64,000 nucleotides of DNA from Chitinophaga sancti (GCF_034424315.1 NZ_CP139972.1:7262501-7326500); one strand, 5' to 3'. Numbered from the stretch's first letter, positions 53,630-62,776 are shown. Program-made: numbers and translations. Notes: generated from the letters alone by a model not told the origin.

Positions 53630-54640
53630 ATGCAATTGACACTACATCCATTTGAATTAAAGTTTAGATATACTTTCACAATCTCACGCAAGTCCAAAGA
53701 CGTACAGCCCTTACTGGTCGTAGCCCTTGAGCAGGATGGATGCAGTGGCCTGGGAGAAACTGCCGATAATGCCTATTATCACATCACCGTTCCTAAACTC
53801 ATGGAGGACATCAATGCCCACCGTGTGCTTATAGAAAACTACCACCTTACTACGCCCGAAGCATTCTGGGAAACCATGTATCCATTGCTGAAAGACAATC
53901 TCTTTGCACTCTGTGCACTAGACCTGGCAGCCCATGACCTGTATGCGAAAATGCAGGGAAAAAAGCTGTATGAAGTGTGGAATCTGGACATTTCTCATAA
54001 CCCAATGACCGACTATACGATCGGGATTGATACGGTAGAGAATATGGTGAAGAAACTGCAGGAATTTCCCTGGCCGATCTACAAAATTAAACTGGGAACA
54101 AAGGATGATATTGCTATTATAAAAGAATTACGCAAACATACGAATGCCATCTTCAGGGTAGATGCGAACTGTGCCTGGGGGGTGGATGAATCTTTAAGAA
54201 ACGCGGCCGCCTTTGCGGAGTTGGGCGTAGAGTTTATAGAACAACCCATGCCTGCTGAAAACAGGGATGGGATGAAAGAGTTATTTGCGAAATCTGCATT
54301 ACCACTGATTGCTGATGAAAGCTGTATTACCGAATCAGATGTAGCTGCCTGCAAGGGCCTGTTCCATGGCATCAATATCAAGCTGACGAAGTGTGGGGGC
54401 ATCACGCCTGCCCGCAGGATGATCGCTGAGGCCAGGGAACTGGGCCTGAAAGTGATGACAGGGAGTATGAACGAAAGTACAGTAGGTACATCGGCAGTCG
54501 CTCACCTGTTGCCTTACCTGGATTATGTAGATATGGATGGGCCATTGTTACTGGCGGAAGATGTTGCAGATGGCGTGAAGATCGTAGATGGTAAGATCTA
54601 CTATGCCGACAGGCCCGGTACAGGTGCAATCCTGAAATAG
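53630..54640 (+). CDS. Dipeptide epimerase (L-Ala-D/L-Glu epimerase-like, enolase superfamily)
   Basis: 336 residues of the muconate-lactonising subgroup of the enolase superfamily. The catalytic set is complete: K152-x-K154 (YKIKLG), metal ligands D178 (RVDANCAW), E204 (EQPMP) and D229 (ADESC), and K251 (NIKLTKCGG). The DMDGPLLLAEDVADG loop near the end is usual for L-Ala-D/L-Glu epimerases, which recycle murein-derived dipeptides. Other dipeptide specificities are possible. The next gene starts 6 bases after its stop, so the two are probably co-transcribed. Confidence 0.92.
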   Translation: MQLTLHPFELKFRYTFTISRKSKDVQPLLVVALEQDGCSGLGETADNAYYHITVPKLMEDINAHRVLIENYHLTTPEAFWETMYPLLKDNLFALCALDLAAHDLYAKMQGKKLYEVWNLDISHNPMTDYTIGIDTVENMVKKLQEFPWPIYKIKLGTKDDIAIIKELRKHTNAIFRVDANCAWGVDESLRNAAAFAELGVEFIEQPMPAENRDGMKELFAKSALPLIADESCITESDVAACKGLFHGINIKLTKCGGITPARRMIAEARELGLKVMTGSMNESTVGTSAVAHLLPYLDYVDMDGPLLLAEDVADGVKIVDGKIYYADRPGTGAILK

Positions 54641-54646
54641 TCCGTT

Positions 54647-55861
54647 ATGAAAAATATAATCACCCTTGTTTTGTTGCTGGGCTGCACCATCCATGTGCAG
54701 GCACAACTGATAGCCCGATTTACAGTAAAAGCAGGAGCATATCCTGCTGCAAATTTACCTCTTAGCTGTGCATTTGATACGTTGATAATGGACTGGGAAG
54801 AGGTGGAGCTGGTAGAGGTCAAAGGAAAGGAACGCCTTATTACCCCCTTTCAGATCGAACCCGGGAAGATCTGGTTTATCCTGATGAGCAATACAAAACC
54901 TGGAGAAACCCGCGTATTTGAACTACAGGAACGAAAATATCCCGTCAAAGTAATTATCGACCTGGTTTGGGCACTGGATACGGCCGGTGTACTAACCATT
55001 TCTGAAATGGGGAAGGCACGTTTACAATACCATACAGTTGGTATAGATACTATTTACCATCGCAGTGGGTTTATACATCCTTTATGGGCACCCAATAGTC
55101 AGGTGCTTACCAATATCCAGCCCAGGGATCACCTACATCACTACGGCATCTGGAATCCCTTTACCCATGCCTTGTTTAGAGAAAAAGAAGTTGATTTCTG
55201 GAACATGCAGAAAAAAGAAGGACGCGTGGATTTTGTGAGTTTTGTAAGTAAAAGCATGGGGAAGGTATATGGCGGATTTAAAGCACTGCAACAGCATATG
55301 GCAGGAGACGTAAAGGCACTGGATGAGTTGCTGGACGTAAAAGTGTATTACAGCGGGGCTGATTCCGCCCGCTATATATGGGATTATACTTCTACTCTCA
55401 ATTGTGCCGGCCTGGACGAAATCATTATGCAGCAATACCGGTATGGAGGGGGATTTGGACTAAGAGCTACTGCGGATTGGAAAGCGGATAATACCACTTT
55501 GCTGACAGATGCCGGCAAGACCCGCAATAATTCAGACAGCACCCGTGCCCGCTGGGTGAAAATAACCGGCCATACAGCCAAAGGTCGTTCTGGCATGTTA
55601 ATCCTCTGTGCACCTGACAATTTTGACGCACCGCAACCGCTAAGGGTATGGGATGAAAAGGCAGAACATGGGGAATTGATGTTGAATTATAGTCCTACGA
55701 AAATGAAAGAGTGGAGAATGCATTACGGACGGGAATATAGCCAGCGGTATCGGGTAGTCGTATTCGACAATGACTTGTCAGTAGCAGAATCAGAGGCCGC
55801 CTGGCAGGCATTTGCACATCCGCCGAAAGTTACCTGCGTCTTACTTCACGGTAAGCAATAA
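54647..55861 (+). CDS. DUF6807 (PmoA-like) secreted protein
   Basis: 404 residues with a Sec signal (KNIITLVLLLGCTIHVQAQ). The central pattern SGFIHPLWAPNSQVLTNIQPRDHLHHYGIWNPFTH (residues about 143-177) is the hallmark of the DUF6807 family, often labelled 'methane oxygenase PmoA' although unrelated in function to that enzyme. Members are found next to carbohydrate-use and oxidoreductase genes in Bacteroidota; no reaction is established. Its last 32 bases overlap the convergent small membrane-protein gene on the other strand. Confidence 0.85.
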   Translation: MKNIITLVLLLGCTIHVQAQLIARFTVKAGAYPAANLPLSCAFDTLIMDWEEVELVEVKGKERLITPFQIEPGKIWFILMSNTKPGETRVFELQERKYPVKVIIDLVWALDTAGVLTISEMGKARLQYHTVGIDTIYHRSGFIHPLWAPNSQVLTNIQPRDHLHHYGIWNPFTHALFREKEVDFWNMQKKEGRVDFVSFVSKSMGKVYGGFKALQQHMAGDVKALDELLDVKVYYSGADSARYIWDYTSTLNCAGLDEIIMQQYRYGGGFGLRATADWKADNTTLLTDAGKTRNNSDSTRARWVKITGHTAKGRSGMLILCAPDNFDAPQPLRVWDEKAEHGELMLNYSPTKMKEWRMHYGREYSQRYRVVVFDNDLSVAESEAAWQAFAHPPKVTCVLLHGKQ

Positions 55862-56102
55862 TCGCATTGAAGAGCCCTACAAAACCCATCAGGAGCAGGA
55901 TGGCAATGAGGCCCCACTGACCGGTGGCCCGGAATATAAACCGTTCTAACCTGGATAGCTGGTTGAAACTGCCGGCATCAAAATTATGGTAAAACTGCAT
56001 ATAGCGCAGGAGGGCGAAGCCAAAACCAATCAGGGTCAGAAGGGTTGTCCAGACAACAGTGGTCCAGGTGGATACATCCTCATCATGACGTTTGGTAGAC
56101 AT
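55830..56102 (-). CDS. Small two-span membrane protein
   Basis: 90 residues from the ATG at 56102 (MSTKRHDEDVS). Two hydrophobic spans (TTVVWTTLLTLIGFGFALLRYM and GLIAILLLMGFVGLFNAIIAY) are joined by a charged loop, with a basic C-terminus (REVRRR) pointing to the cytoplasm. Family not recognised. Its 3' end overlaps the end of the DUF6807 gene by 32 bases in opposite orientation. A terminator separates it from the next minus-strand gene upstream. Confidence 0.65.
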   Translation of the reverse strand: MSTKRHDEDVSTWTTVVWTTLLTLIGFGFALLRYMQFYHNFDAGSFNQLSRLERFIFRATGQWGLIAILLLMGFVGLFNAIIAYREVRRR

Positions 56103-56117
56103 GATAGTAATATACAT

Positions 56118-56152
56118 AAAAAAAGCTTTTGCCGAAAGACAAAAGCTTTTTT
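56118..56152 (-). terminator. Intrinsic terminator of the thioredoxin-fold gene
   Basis: Stem AAAAGCTTTTG (56121-56131) with CAAAAGCTTTT (56140-56150); on the minus strand it is followed by a run of T. It stops transcription from 56822 leftward. Confidence 0.8.
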
Positions 56153-56174
56153 AACTGCTCTAATATATAAGATT

Positions 56175-56822
56175 TTAAATCGCGATAGCATGTTCCTGCT
56201 CCTGATTAGCCGCCTGCAGTGCTTCGAGTAAAGCTTCTTTTGCAAACGGCTGGTCAAACCACTTATCCACACTTGCATACACAATCTTCAGGGAAGGAGT
56301 GAGAACATAGATCCCCGGAACCGGTACATCTGCTTCGATACCCGCTACCCTATCCCAGATAGGATCGGTGGTAGCATACAGGCCTGCTTTTTTTGCAATA
56401 CCATTGTACTGATCAAAGATGGTCGCAAATGGCAGCTGGTATTGTGCAGTGGCGTTTTCGAAAGTTTGTTTATCATTAGTTGTTGCTACTACCAGCTGAC
56501 CACCCAGTACACGGATATCAGCATATACTTCCTGCAGTTTTTCCAGCAGGGTATTACCATAATTATTCCAGTGAATAGAATGGAACGCCAGCACCAGCGG
56601 ACGATCTATCACCTGTGTAACAGGCAGGGAACCATTCAGTGATTTGAGCGTATCAGAAGTAGCAATGATGTTCTTTTTATGTATATGGAAGGAAGGCAAG
56701 GTCTCACCTGCCTGTAATGGTTTGATCGGTGTTCTGTCCTGACTTCTTTTAGGAAAAAATTCAATTTCGAATTCAGGAGCGATGTCGGCGTATCTATATA
56801 AGTTATTATTGTTAGTGGCCAT
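56175..56822 (-). CDS. AhpC/TSA-like thioredoxin-fold protein without cysteine
   Basis: 215 residues from the ATG at 56822; a longer frame upstream has no support. The fold of AhpC/TSA peroxiredoxins is suggested by GETLPSFHIHKKN (about 42), VIDRPLVLAFHSIHWNNYGNTLLEKLQEVYADIRVLGGQLVVATTN (about 73-120) and PFATIFDQYNGIAKKAGLY plus VPVPGIYVLTPSLKIVYASVD (about 165-185). The position where the peroxidatic Cys normally sits (after the first core strand, 'FHSIHW') has no Cys, and the whole protein contains none. It cannot act as a thiol peroxidase and may be a redox-inactive binding protein. Confidence 0.75.
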   Translation of the reverse strand: MATNNNNLYRYADIAPEFEIEFFPKRSQDRTPIKPLQAGETLPSFHIHKKNIIATSDTLKSLNGSLPVTQVIDRPLVLAFHSIHWNNYGNTLLEKLQEVYADIRVLGGQLVVATTNDKQTFENATAQYQLPFATIFDQYNGIAKKAGLYATTDPIWDRVAGIEADVPVPGIYVLTPSLKIVYASVDKWFDQPFAKEALLEALQAANQEQEHAIAI

Positions 56823-57429
56823 GGTAGTAAGGTTGATTTGAATTGTTAATGGTAGTTCGATTTTTAAGAAACGGAATAAAACGCTGGGATCACATGCACA
56901 TACAACAGCAGGCATCTGGGGTTATAGAACAAAATTGGCCATTGAATTTTTCTGATGTTGTCCTGTTAGGCATGTGATTAAATTTTAGATGATTGCCTGT
57001 TATTAACATCACAAAGATAAGGGAATTATTATTACCCCACCAACTTTGTAGGGTAATATTTTTTAAGATTGATTATCAGGTGTTTGTATTGGATATTTCG
57101 GAAGAGAGGGGGGATAGGAGCCCGATTTTATCTATGTCTGATTCCAATCTGCCCCAAATAAGCGGTTCATTTTTGTATCTATATCATTGATGATGATTGT
57201 CTGCTTATTTGCGAATGCGTAATATGGCTTCTTTCAGCACTAAGGGCTGATTCAAAATACCTGTGGTCTGCAGCGGTTTCAGTACCGGGTTTTCACGACA
57301 TTCAACTGAACAGTAACGTGAACGGTTATACATGATAACAGTCCTGAAATGATCATGACATGATTTTTGTGTATTTATTATTGGGCCGAACCGTATGGCA
57401 CACTTTGTCTGCCATACGGTTCACCTATT
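56823..57429. other. 607-base gap between the thioredoxin-fold gene and tssD
   Basis: It holds no gene that I can support. A 65-codon frame at 56993-57190 lacks a ribosome-binding site, family features or any neighbour in step, and I treat it as chance. The right end carries the hairpin at 57388-57422 beyond the tssD stop. The rest is AT-rich, presumably the upstream region of the thioredoxin-fold gene on the minus strand. Confidence 0.6.
57388..57422 (-). terminator. 3' hairpin of tssD
   Basis: Perfect 13-bp stem GAACCGTATGGCA (57388-57400) with TGCCATACGGTTC (57410-57422), 9-base loop, 8 bases beyond the tssD stop codon. On the minus strand no T-run follows, so it may stabilise the abundant tube-protein mRNA rather than act as a classic terminator. 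Confidence 0.5.
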
Positions 57430-57822
57430 TTACGCCTGTGGCCATGGATTCTGGAATGTAGAGCTGCCGAGCTGTAGTTCTCTGGCAGAGAGTACCAGTT
57501 TTACCTGCATGGGAATTTCACCACTGGCCTGGAAATGCTCAAAATATTCTACACAATAGGCATCGGTAAACTTAAGCTCTTTCATTTTAGACATCGCATC
57601 GCGACGATAAAAGATAATACTGCCACTCTTGGTTTGCGTATTTGAAATCATCCAATCAAACAGATTGGTGTCGCCATCTGATTCAAGCAATACAGTCAAT
57701 GAACCTCCGATAGGGCGGGCAGCGGGTTTACCATTATGGTCCGTGTGTTGGGTAAAAGAATACTGACAATCCAGTACATTGATTTCTTCTCCGTCTAATC
57801 GCATTACTGCTTTGAATGACAT
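57430..57822 (-). CDS. tssD: Type VI secretion tube protein TssD (Hcp)
   Basis: 130 residues from the ATG at 57822, which gives the usual start MSFKAVMRLDGEEINVLDCQYSF. The pattern GKPAARPIGGSLTVLLESDGDTNLFDWM (about 32-59), then GSIIFYRRDAMSKMKELKFTDAYCVEYFEHF and VKLVLSARELQLGS, is that of the Bacteroidota TssD/Hcp family, which stacks as hexamer rings to form the inner tube of the contractile T6SS. It points away from the clpV-tssB-tssC operon across a 540-base divergent gap. No effector extension is fused to it. Confidence 0.9.
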   Translation of the reverse strand: MSFKAVMRLDGEEINVLDCQYSFTQHTDHNGKPAARPIGGSLTVLLESDGDTNLFDWMISNTQTKSGSIIFYRRDAMSKMKELKFTDAYCVEYFEHFQASGEIPMQVKLVLSARELQLGSSTFQNPWPQA

Positions 57823-58362
57823 ACCTGAAGGTTTTGTTTTAACAATAAATTTATGGTGCAGCAAATGAATTGGGGTTATATCAATTTCAGATGCCGGATT
57901 AACGCAGATGATATATCTTTATAAGGATAAATGGGCATCACAAAAATAATTATTCTGATAGATATTCTAAATTTTATTTGTAACCCACTGCATTGAACAA
58001 GTCGATCTTTCCGCCCTTGCTTCTTCTACTAAAATACAATGCTACATGGGGTTAATAAAATAAAAAATCAATGCTTGTTGTTTAATGATTAATTATAAAG
58101 TGACAAGAAATTTAAATTTGTGTTTAACTTGAATTGTGATTTAACCTAATTGAAATGTAGTCGTTTAACTATTACCGTATTTATTATAGTAATGGAGAAT
58201 CAACTTTTATCGTTCTGACAGTAAAGTGGAAAACCCTGCTGATTAACCGCTTATTAAATAATTTATATACATTTTCGCGTATCTTTACTGCGAAACAATG
58301 ACCCAAAATAGACTTAACCCTTGATCGGATAATATTTTTTAGAAAAACCTTGAATCATCCAA
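57823..58362. other. 540-base divergent regulatory region between tssD and clpV
   Basis: Strongly AT-rich, with no supported reading frame. -7-like elements on the plus strand are TAAATTTG (58113-58120) and TATCTTTA (58280-58287), the latter about 75 bases before clpV; neither has a TTTG at the right -33 spacing. It must hold the promoters of both halves of the T6SS locus. Confidence 0.55.
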
Positions 58363-60801
58363 ATGACCCTGGCTACTTATACAATTCACGCTCCAGAGGT
58401 GCAGGCCGCCATACGTATTGCTCAGGCCCTCGCCAAAGAACATCAGCATGTGCAATATACGCCTGCACATCTTTTACTGGCATGTTTGCATAAAGAACTA
58501 AATCTCACTGCACCCTTGCAGGCAATGGGCGTTGATGTCTATTACCTGGAAGAATGGGCCGAAGTAAGACTGGATAGTTTACCGAAAGGATCCCGCATTC
58601 CGGATGAACCAGAGGCTGATGAGAATGCCACTAATATCTTGCAGGAAGCGGATTCAATCAGGCTTGAATACGATCTGGATATGGCAGATGCCTGGTGCCT
58701 GCTGGTAGCAATCAGCACCCCTGGTGTGGGTTTTACTTTCGAACAACTCAAATCATTTCCGGTACAGCGTACACAACTGCTTACACATTTTATCAAAGAT
58801 GTGCCGCAGCCAAATCTGAATGGTATTTCAAAACCGACAGCTGCCGGAAAACTGAAATATATTTATCGCCTTACTGATCCCCGGTACCTGCGAATGAAGC
58901 ATGCACTTGCTGGCAGGGATGCAGAAGTGCGTACCATGCTGGAGATCCTTTCCCGTAAAGGTCGTTCCAGCATTCTCCTGATTGGTGAAGGTGGTGTGGG
59001 CAAGACTTCCATGGCAGAAGCACTTGCAAAAGCCATTGTGCAAAAACAAGCGCCTGCCCAGTTACAAGATACTGATATCTATGCACTCGACTATGGCGCA
59101 TTTATAGCTGGTGCTGCTTATAAAAATGAACTGGAAGACAGGTTACAGCAGATCATTTCTCACTTAAAGGAGAGGGGCCGTCATGTATTATTCATAGACA
59201 ACCTGCACACCTTGCTGGATAAGCAACCCGGTTCTGCCGGTGGCATGGGCAATGTACTTAAAGCTGCTATTGCCAAGGGAGAGCTCATCGTGATCGGTTC
59301 CTGTACACCAGAGGGCTTCCGCAAAATGATTGAACCAGATAGCCTGCTGCGGCATTGTTTTGAAACAATGAACCTGGCTGAACCGGATGAGGCCCTGGCC
59401 GCGAGAATGATCAAAGCAGTGATGCCTGATTATGAAAGCTATTACCACCTGACGGTGGATAAAGAAGTGATCACAGAGGCTATCCGACTGTCACGCCGTT
59501 ACCTGAAAGAGCGTAGCTTACCGGATAGTGCAATCAATTTACTGGACCGTACCCTGGCTGCTATCAGAACAACGGCAGATACCGGCAGACAAGTAGTAGA
59601 TGATTTAAAAAAACAGTTTGAAACGATTGAAAATGATCGCACAGAACTCCTCTGGTGGTATCAGCAATGTATGCAACGCTTAAGTGCTTTGTTGACCACA
59701 AGGCTCCATATCGGGCATGAGGTCACTAAGATAGAAGATATTGCCACATTAAAGGCTGTTTTAGGCGATATTCTGGCCCAATTGGATGTGCTGGCTTCAG
59801 AGGTCCACAATGCGGTTAAAACCGTGGATTTGGCTACTATGATTGCCGAAAGCACGGGGATCCCATTGGGCAAGATCCAATCATCTGAAAGGGAGCGATT
59901 AGTGAATATGGACCTGGAGTTGCGTAAACGTGTTGTGGGCCAGGACCACGCCCTGAAAACCGTATCTGAGGCCATTCTGGAATCCCGCTCAGGTTTAAGC
60001 CGGCCAGGGCAGCCCATTGGCTCCTTCTTCTTCCTCGGCCCTACAGGTACCGGGAAGACCGAACTGGCCAAATCTTTGGCAAATTTTTTGTTCCAGGATG
60101 AGAGAAGCATGATCCGGTTTGATATGTCTGAATTTAAAGAAGAACATTCAGCTGCATTGTTGTACGGAGCCCCTCCGGGTTATGTTGGTTATGAAGAAGG
60201 TGGTCTGCTGGTAAATAAAATCCGCCAGCAACCCTACGCTGTTGTATTGTTTGATGAAATAGAAAAGGCCCATCCTTCCGTATTCGATATTTTTTTACAG
60301 ATCATGGATGAGGGGAAATTGCATGACCGCCTCGGTAAGACCGGCGATTTTTCCAATGCCCTTGTGTTGTTTACCTCAAATATAGGGAGTGAAATAATTG
60401 CTGATTCTTTTCGCAACGGAGTTATCCCGCCATCACAACAGCTGATGGAGATAATGGCAAAAAAATTCCGCCCTGAGTTCTTAGGCCGGCTGACAGAAAT
60501 AGTGCCGTTCGGACCAATACAGGCAGAAAATGTAGTAAAGATATTTGACATCCATCTGCAACACCTGCTGCAATTGCTGAAGCAACAGCAAATAGCATTA
60601 GAAGTGTCTGTTACAGCAAAGGAACAGCTGGCTGCAGAAGGATATTCGCCCCAGTACGGAGCAAGGCCACTCAAAGAAGTGATTCGTGCCAAACTGCGGA
60701 AGCCGCTTTCAAAAATGATCATAGAAGGGAGTTTACAACCACATCACAAAGTAGTATTGGATGTGGATGGGAATGGCGGATTAGTCTGGGATATTCGTTA
60801 A
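58363..60801 (+). CDS. clpV: T6SS AAA+ ATPase ClpV (TssH)
   Basis: 812 residues: Clp N-domain (1-145), D1 (about 190-400), a shortened middle domain (about 400-480), D2 (about 520-720) and a D2-small C-terminus. D2 is intact: Walker A GPTGTGKT (559-566), Walker B VVLFDEIE (627-633), pore GYVGYEEGG. D1 has Walker A GEGGVGKT (208-215), but its Walker B reads LFID-N (D279-N280) in place of Asp-Glu, and the Arg-finger pair is replaced by H331-C332. D1 therefore probably binds but does not hydrolyse ATP. ClpV pulls contracted sheaths apart; the sheath genes tssB and tssC follow directly. The T6SS role rests on that context. Confidence 0.92.
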   Translation: MTLATYTIHAPEVQAAIRIAQALAKEHQHVQYTPAHLLLACLHKELNLTAPLQAMGVDVYYLEEWAEVRLDSLPKGSRIPDEPEADENATNILQEADSIRLEYDLDMADAWCLLVAISTPGVGFTFEQLKSFPVQRTQLLTHFIKDVPQPNLNGISKPTAAGKLKYIYRLTDPRYLRMKHALAGRDAEVRTMLEILSRKGRSSILLIGEGGVGKTSMAEALAKAIVQKQAPAQLQDTDIYALDYGAFIAGAAYKNELEDRLQQIISHLKERGRHVLFIDNLHTLLDKQPGSAGGMGNVLKAAIAKGELIVIGSCTPEGFRKMIEPDSLLRHCFETMNLAEPDEALAARMIKAVMPDYESYYHLTVDKEVITEAIRLSRRYLKERSLPDSAINLLDRTLAAIRTTADTGRQVVDDLKKQFETIENDRTELLWWYQQCMQRLSALLTTRLHIGHEVTKIEDIATLKAVLGDILAQLDVLASEVHNAVKTVDLATMIAESTGIPLGKIQSSERERLVNMDLELRKRVVGQDHALKTVSEAILESRSGLSRPGQPIGSFFFLGPTGTGKTELAKSLANFLFQDERSMIRFDMSEFKEEHSAALLYGAPPGYVGYEEGGLLVNKIRQQPYAVVLFDEIEKAHPSVFDIFLQIMDEGKLHDRLGKTGDFSNALVLFTSNIGSEIIADSFRNGVIPPSQQLMEIMAKKFRPEFLGRLTEIVPFGPIQAENVVKIFDIHLQHLLQLLKQQQIALEVSVTAKEQLAAEGYSPQYGARPLKEVIRAKLRKPLSKMIIEGSLQPHHKVVLDVDGNGGLVWDIR

Positions 60802-60850
60802 CTTAGAAAGTAGAACCATAGCGCATTTATTGTAGTAAAAACCATTTATT

Positions 60851-61294
60851 ATGAATGATAATTACGGAATTGGCGGCACCGAGGTAAAGCTCGACGCCAA
60901 TGAGGCCATTGTTGAAATCTCCCATAACCGGACCTTGTTTGCTGAAAAGTTGACCCGGCAAACCCCTGTTAAACCGGAGATAGTACAGGGATTAACCACT
61001 GTGGAAGATGTGTTTGAGCATTATAAACCCGCTGTAAATATGCTCTATCGTGATGCCGAAGGCCGTACCATACCCGAAAACCTGGAATTCCATAACCTGG
61101 GTGATTTTGGCGTGAAAGGGATTACTGCCCAGAGCAAATTCCTGAACGACCTCGCTACCGAGAAAGAGCAGTATCTCAGGATCATGAAACACCTGAAAAC
61201 AAACAAGATCCTGAAAGCAGCACTGGCAGATCCTTCCGCCAGAGAAGCTTTACTCGGTTCTGTCAGGCAGTTGCTTGCTGATCTGAAAAAGTAG
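60851..61294 (+). CDS. tssB: T6SS contractile sheath small subunit TssB
   Basis: 147 residues, 49 bases after clpV and 23 before tssC. It belongs to the Bacteroidota TssB group: EIVQGLTTVEDVFEHYKP (about 42-59) and the region VKLDANEAIVEISHNRT near the N-terminus are consistent with TssB, which zips with TssC into the sheath protomer; FHNLGDFGVKGITAQSKFLNDL (about 80-101) corresponds to the conserved 'F.....F.P..' core of the family. The C-terminal helices (LRIMKHLKTNKILKAALADPSAREALLGSVRQLL) also fit. Call supported mainly by position and size together with these patterns. Confidence 0.88.
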   Translation: MNDNYGIGGTEVKLDANEAIVEISHNRTLFAEKLTRQTPVKPEIVQGLTTVEDVFEHYKPAVNMLYRDAEGRTIPENLEFHNLGDFGVKGITAQSKFLNDLATEKEQYLRIMKHLKTNKILKAALADPSAREALLGSVRQLLADLKK

Positions 61295-61317
61295 TTCGTA
61301 CCATTTAATTCTTACCC

Positions 61318-62700
61318 ATGACAGAATTACAAAAACAACAGGGGGAACAGCAGGAAGAACAACTGCAAACCGCGCCCGGACAAAAAGAATCTGCATCTCT
61401 ACAGGAAAATCTCGATATACTTGCCAAATACGGTGGATTTGATCTGCTGGAAGGCACCATTGAAGGTGTACAAAATCTGAACCCTGAACGCAAAGCCCGT
61501 CGCAATATCTTCCTGACCGAAAGCTCCAAAAAAGGAGAAAGGGAATACCTGAAAAAAACACTGGAACTCTGGGAAAAAGTGCTCACTGAAGCGCAGGACC
61601 TCCCCGATATGGTAACCTATTGTACTGAACATTCCGAACAGGCAGGCAATGTACTGACCCACAACCTGGCAGAAGCGGTAGAAGCCACCAGGGAACTGGA
61701 ACAGTCCTATCGCAACGTAGCATTGTTCTTTAAAAATACAGAGTCTGACAAGGTGAAGAATATATCCTTCATCAACGTTGAGGCCGATCAGATTAAAGAC
61801 CTGGATAATACCCGCTTCATTGATGCCATTCAGCAGGAACTGGTGCAGAACTATGATCGTCTCGATCTGCGTGATAACTATAGCCTCCTGATCCTGCCGG
61901 GTTACTTAGGCTCTAACAAAGTGCTGGAGAAATGGGCAAAGATCGCTTACGAAAACAAGGCCATGCTGGTAACAGACTTCTCTCACCTGGATGCGCCTGA
62001 TGACGTCATGGAAATGTTTGAACTGGCTAACCTGACAGGTGGCGAGATTCATCGTTCTAATGTGATTATGACTGCCAACTGGCTTGTAGGCCGTGGTAAG
62101 TTCGACGAGATCAATGAGCAGGACAATTTATACGTTCCACCTTCCGGCGCACTGGCAGGTAAGATCTATAAAACACTCATGTCACAGGTTACTGCCGGTA
62201 AGAAATTTGGTGGTATCAACGAAGTAGATGGTGTGAAATTCGAACTGAAGAAAAGCGAAATTGCTAGCCTTGAAAAAATGGGCCTCATCCCAATGGTAAA
62301 GGAATACGGCAAGGTAATGGCTTTCAGTGCAAAAACTTTGTTCAATGGTGATAACATTGGTCTGCAGACTTACTCTGTCGTACGCGTATTTGACTACGTG
62401 ACCAAAGTATTGATGGACTTCCTGAATCGCCGTGCATTTGAAAACTTCAATGCAAATACCCGCAAAGACCTGATGAAACAGATCATCCGCTTCCTGGACA
62501 GTATAACGGGGCCGGATAAACTGATTGAAGATTTCAACATCCGCCGCTTTGAGCAGGATCCTTCGCAAAAAGATCGTATTCACCTGGATATACACCTGAA
62601 ACCATACTTCCCTGCCAAGAACTTCCTCATTAAAATGGATGGTCACAAAGGGGATGATGGGAATGATTGGAATACAGAATATGAGCAGGATAAAGCATAA
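61318..62700 (+). CDS. tssC: T6SS contractile sheath large subunit TssC (DUF5458 type)
   Basis: 460 residues. A Gln/Glu-rich N-terminus (about 1-30) is followed by the TssC body: DALVQ-like core YSLLILPGYLGSNKVLEKWAKIAYENKAMLVTDFSHLDAPDDVMEMF (about 182-228), ANWLVGRGKFDEINEQDNLYVPPSGALAGKIYKTL (about 252-287) and a C-terminal IHLDIHLKPYFPAKNFLIKMDGHKG typical of sheath proteins. It forms the outer sheath with TssB; its N-terminus is the expected docking site for ClpV. This is the subtype iii form found in Bacteroidota. A hairpin with T-run lies beyond the stop. Confidence 0.92.
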   Translation: MTELQKQQGEQQEEQLQTAPGQKESASLQENLDILAKYGGFDLLEGTIEGVQNLNPERKARRNIFLTESSKKGEREYLKKTLELWEKVLTEAQDLPDMVTYCTEHSEQAGNVLTHNLAEAVEATRELEQSYRNVALFFKNTESDKVKNISFINVEADQIKDLDNTRFIDAIQQELVQNYDRLDLRDNYSLLILPGYLGSNKVLEKWAKIAYENKAMLVTDFSHLDAPDDVMEMFELANLTGGEIHRSNVIMTANWLVGRGKFDEINEQDNLYVPPSGALAGKIYKTLMSQVTAGKKFGGINEVDGVKFELKKSEIASLEKMGLIPMVKEYGKVMAFSAKTLFNGDNIGLQTYSVVRVFDYVTKVLMDFLNRRAFENFNANTRKDLMKQIIRFLDSITGPDKLIEDFNIRRFEQDPSQKDRIHLDIHLKPYFPAKNFLIKMDGHKGDDGNDWNTEYEQDKA

Positions 62701-62743
62701 AATGATTCGTGGCGAATTAACTTATTGATGATAAACAAACTGT

Positions 62744-62776
62744 AGTTCCCCCTCCTGGAGGGGGAGCCTGTTTTTT
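62744..62776 (+). terminator. Terminator or attenuator after tssC
   Basis: GTTCCCCCT (62745-62753) pairs with AGGGGGAGC (62759-62767) around CCTGG, with a T-run at 62771-62776. It separates the sheath genes from the envelope genes and may lower expression of the latter relative to the sheath. Confidence 0.65.

Noticed and set aside
56993..57190. 65-codon frame in the gap left of tssD
   Set aside because: No family features, no ribosome-binding site, atypical composition, and no neighbour in step; best explained as chance in AT-rich DNA.
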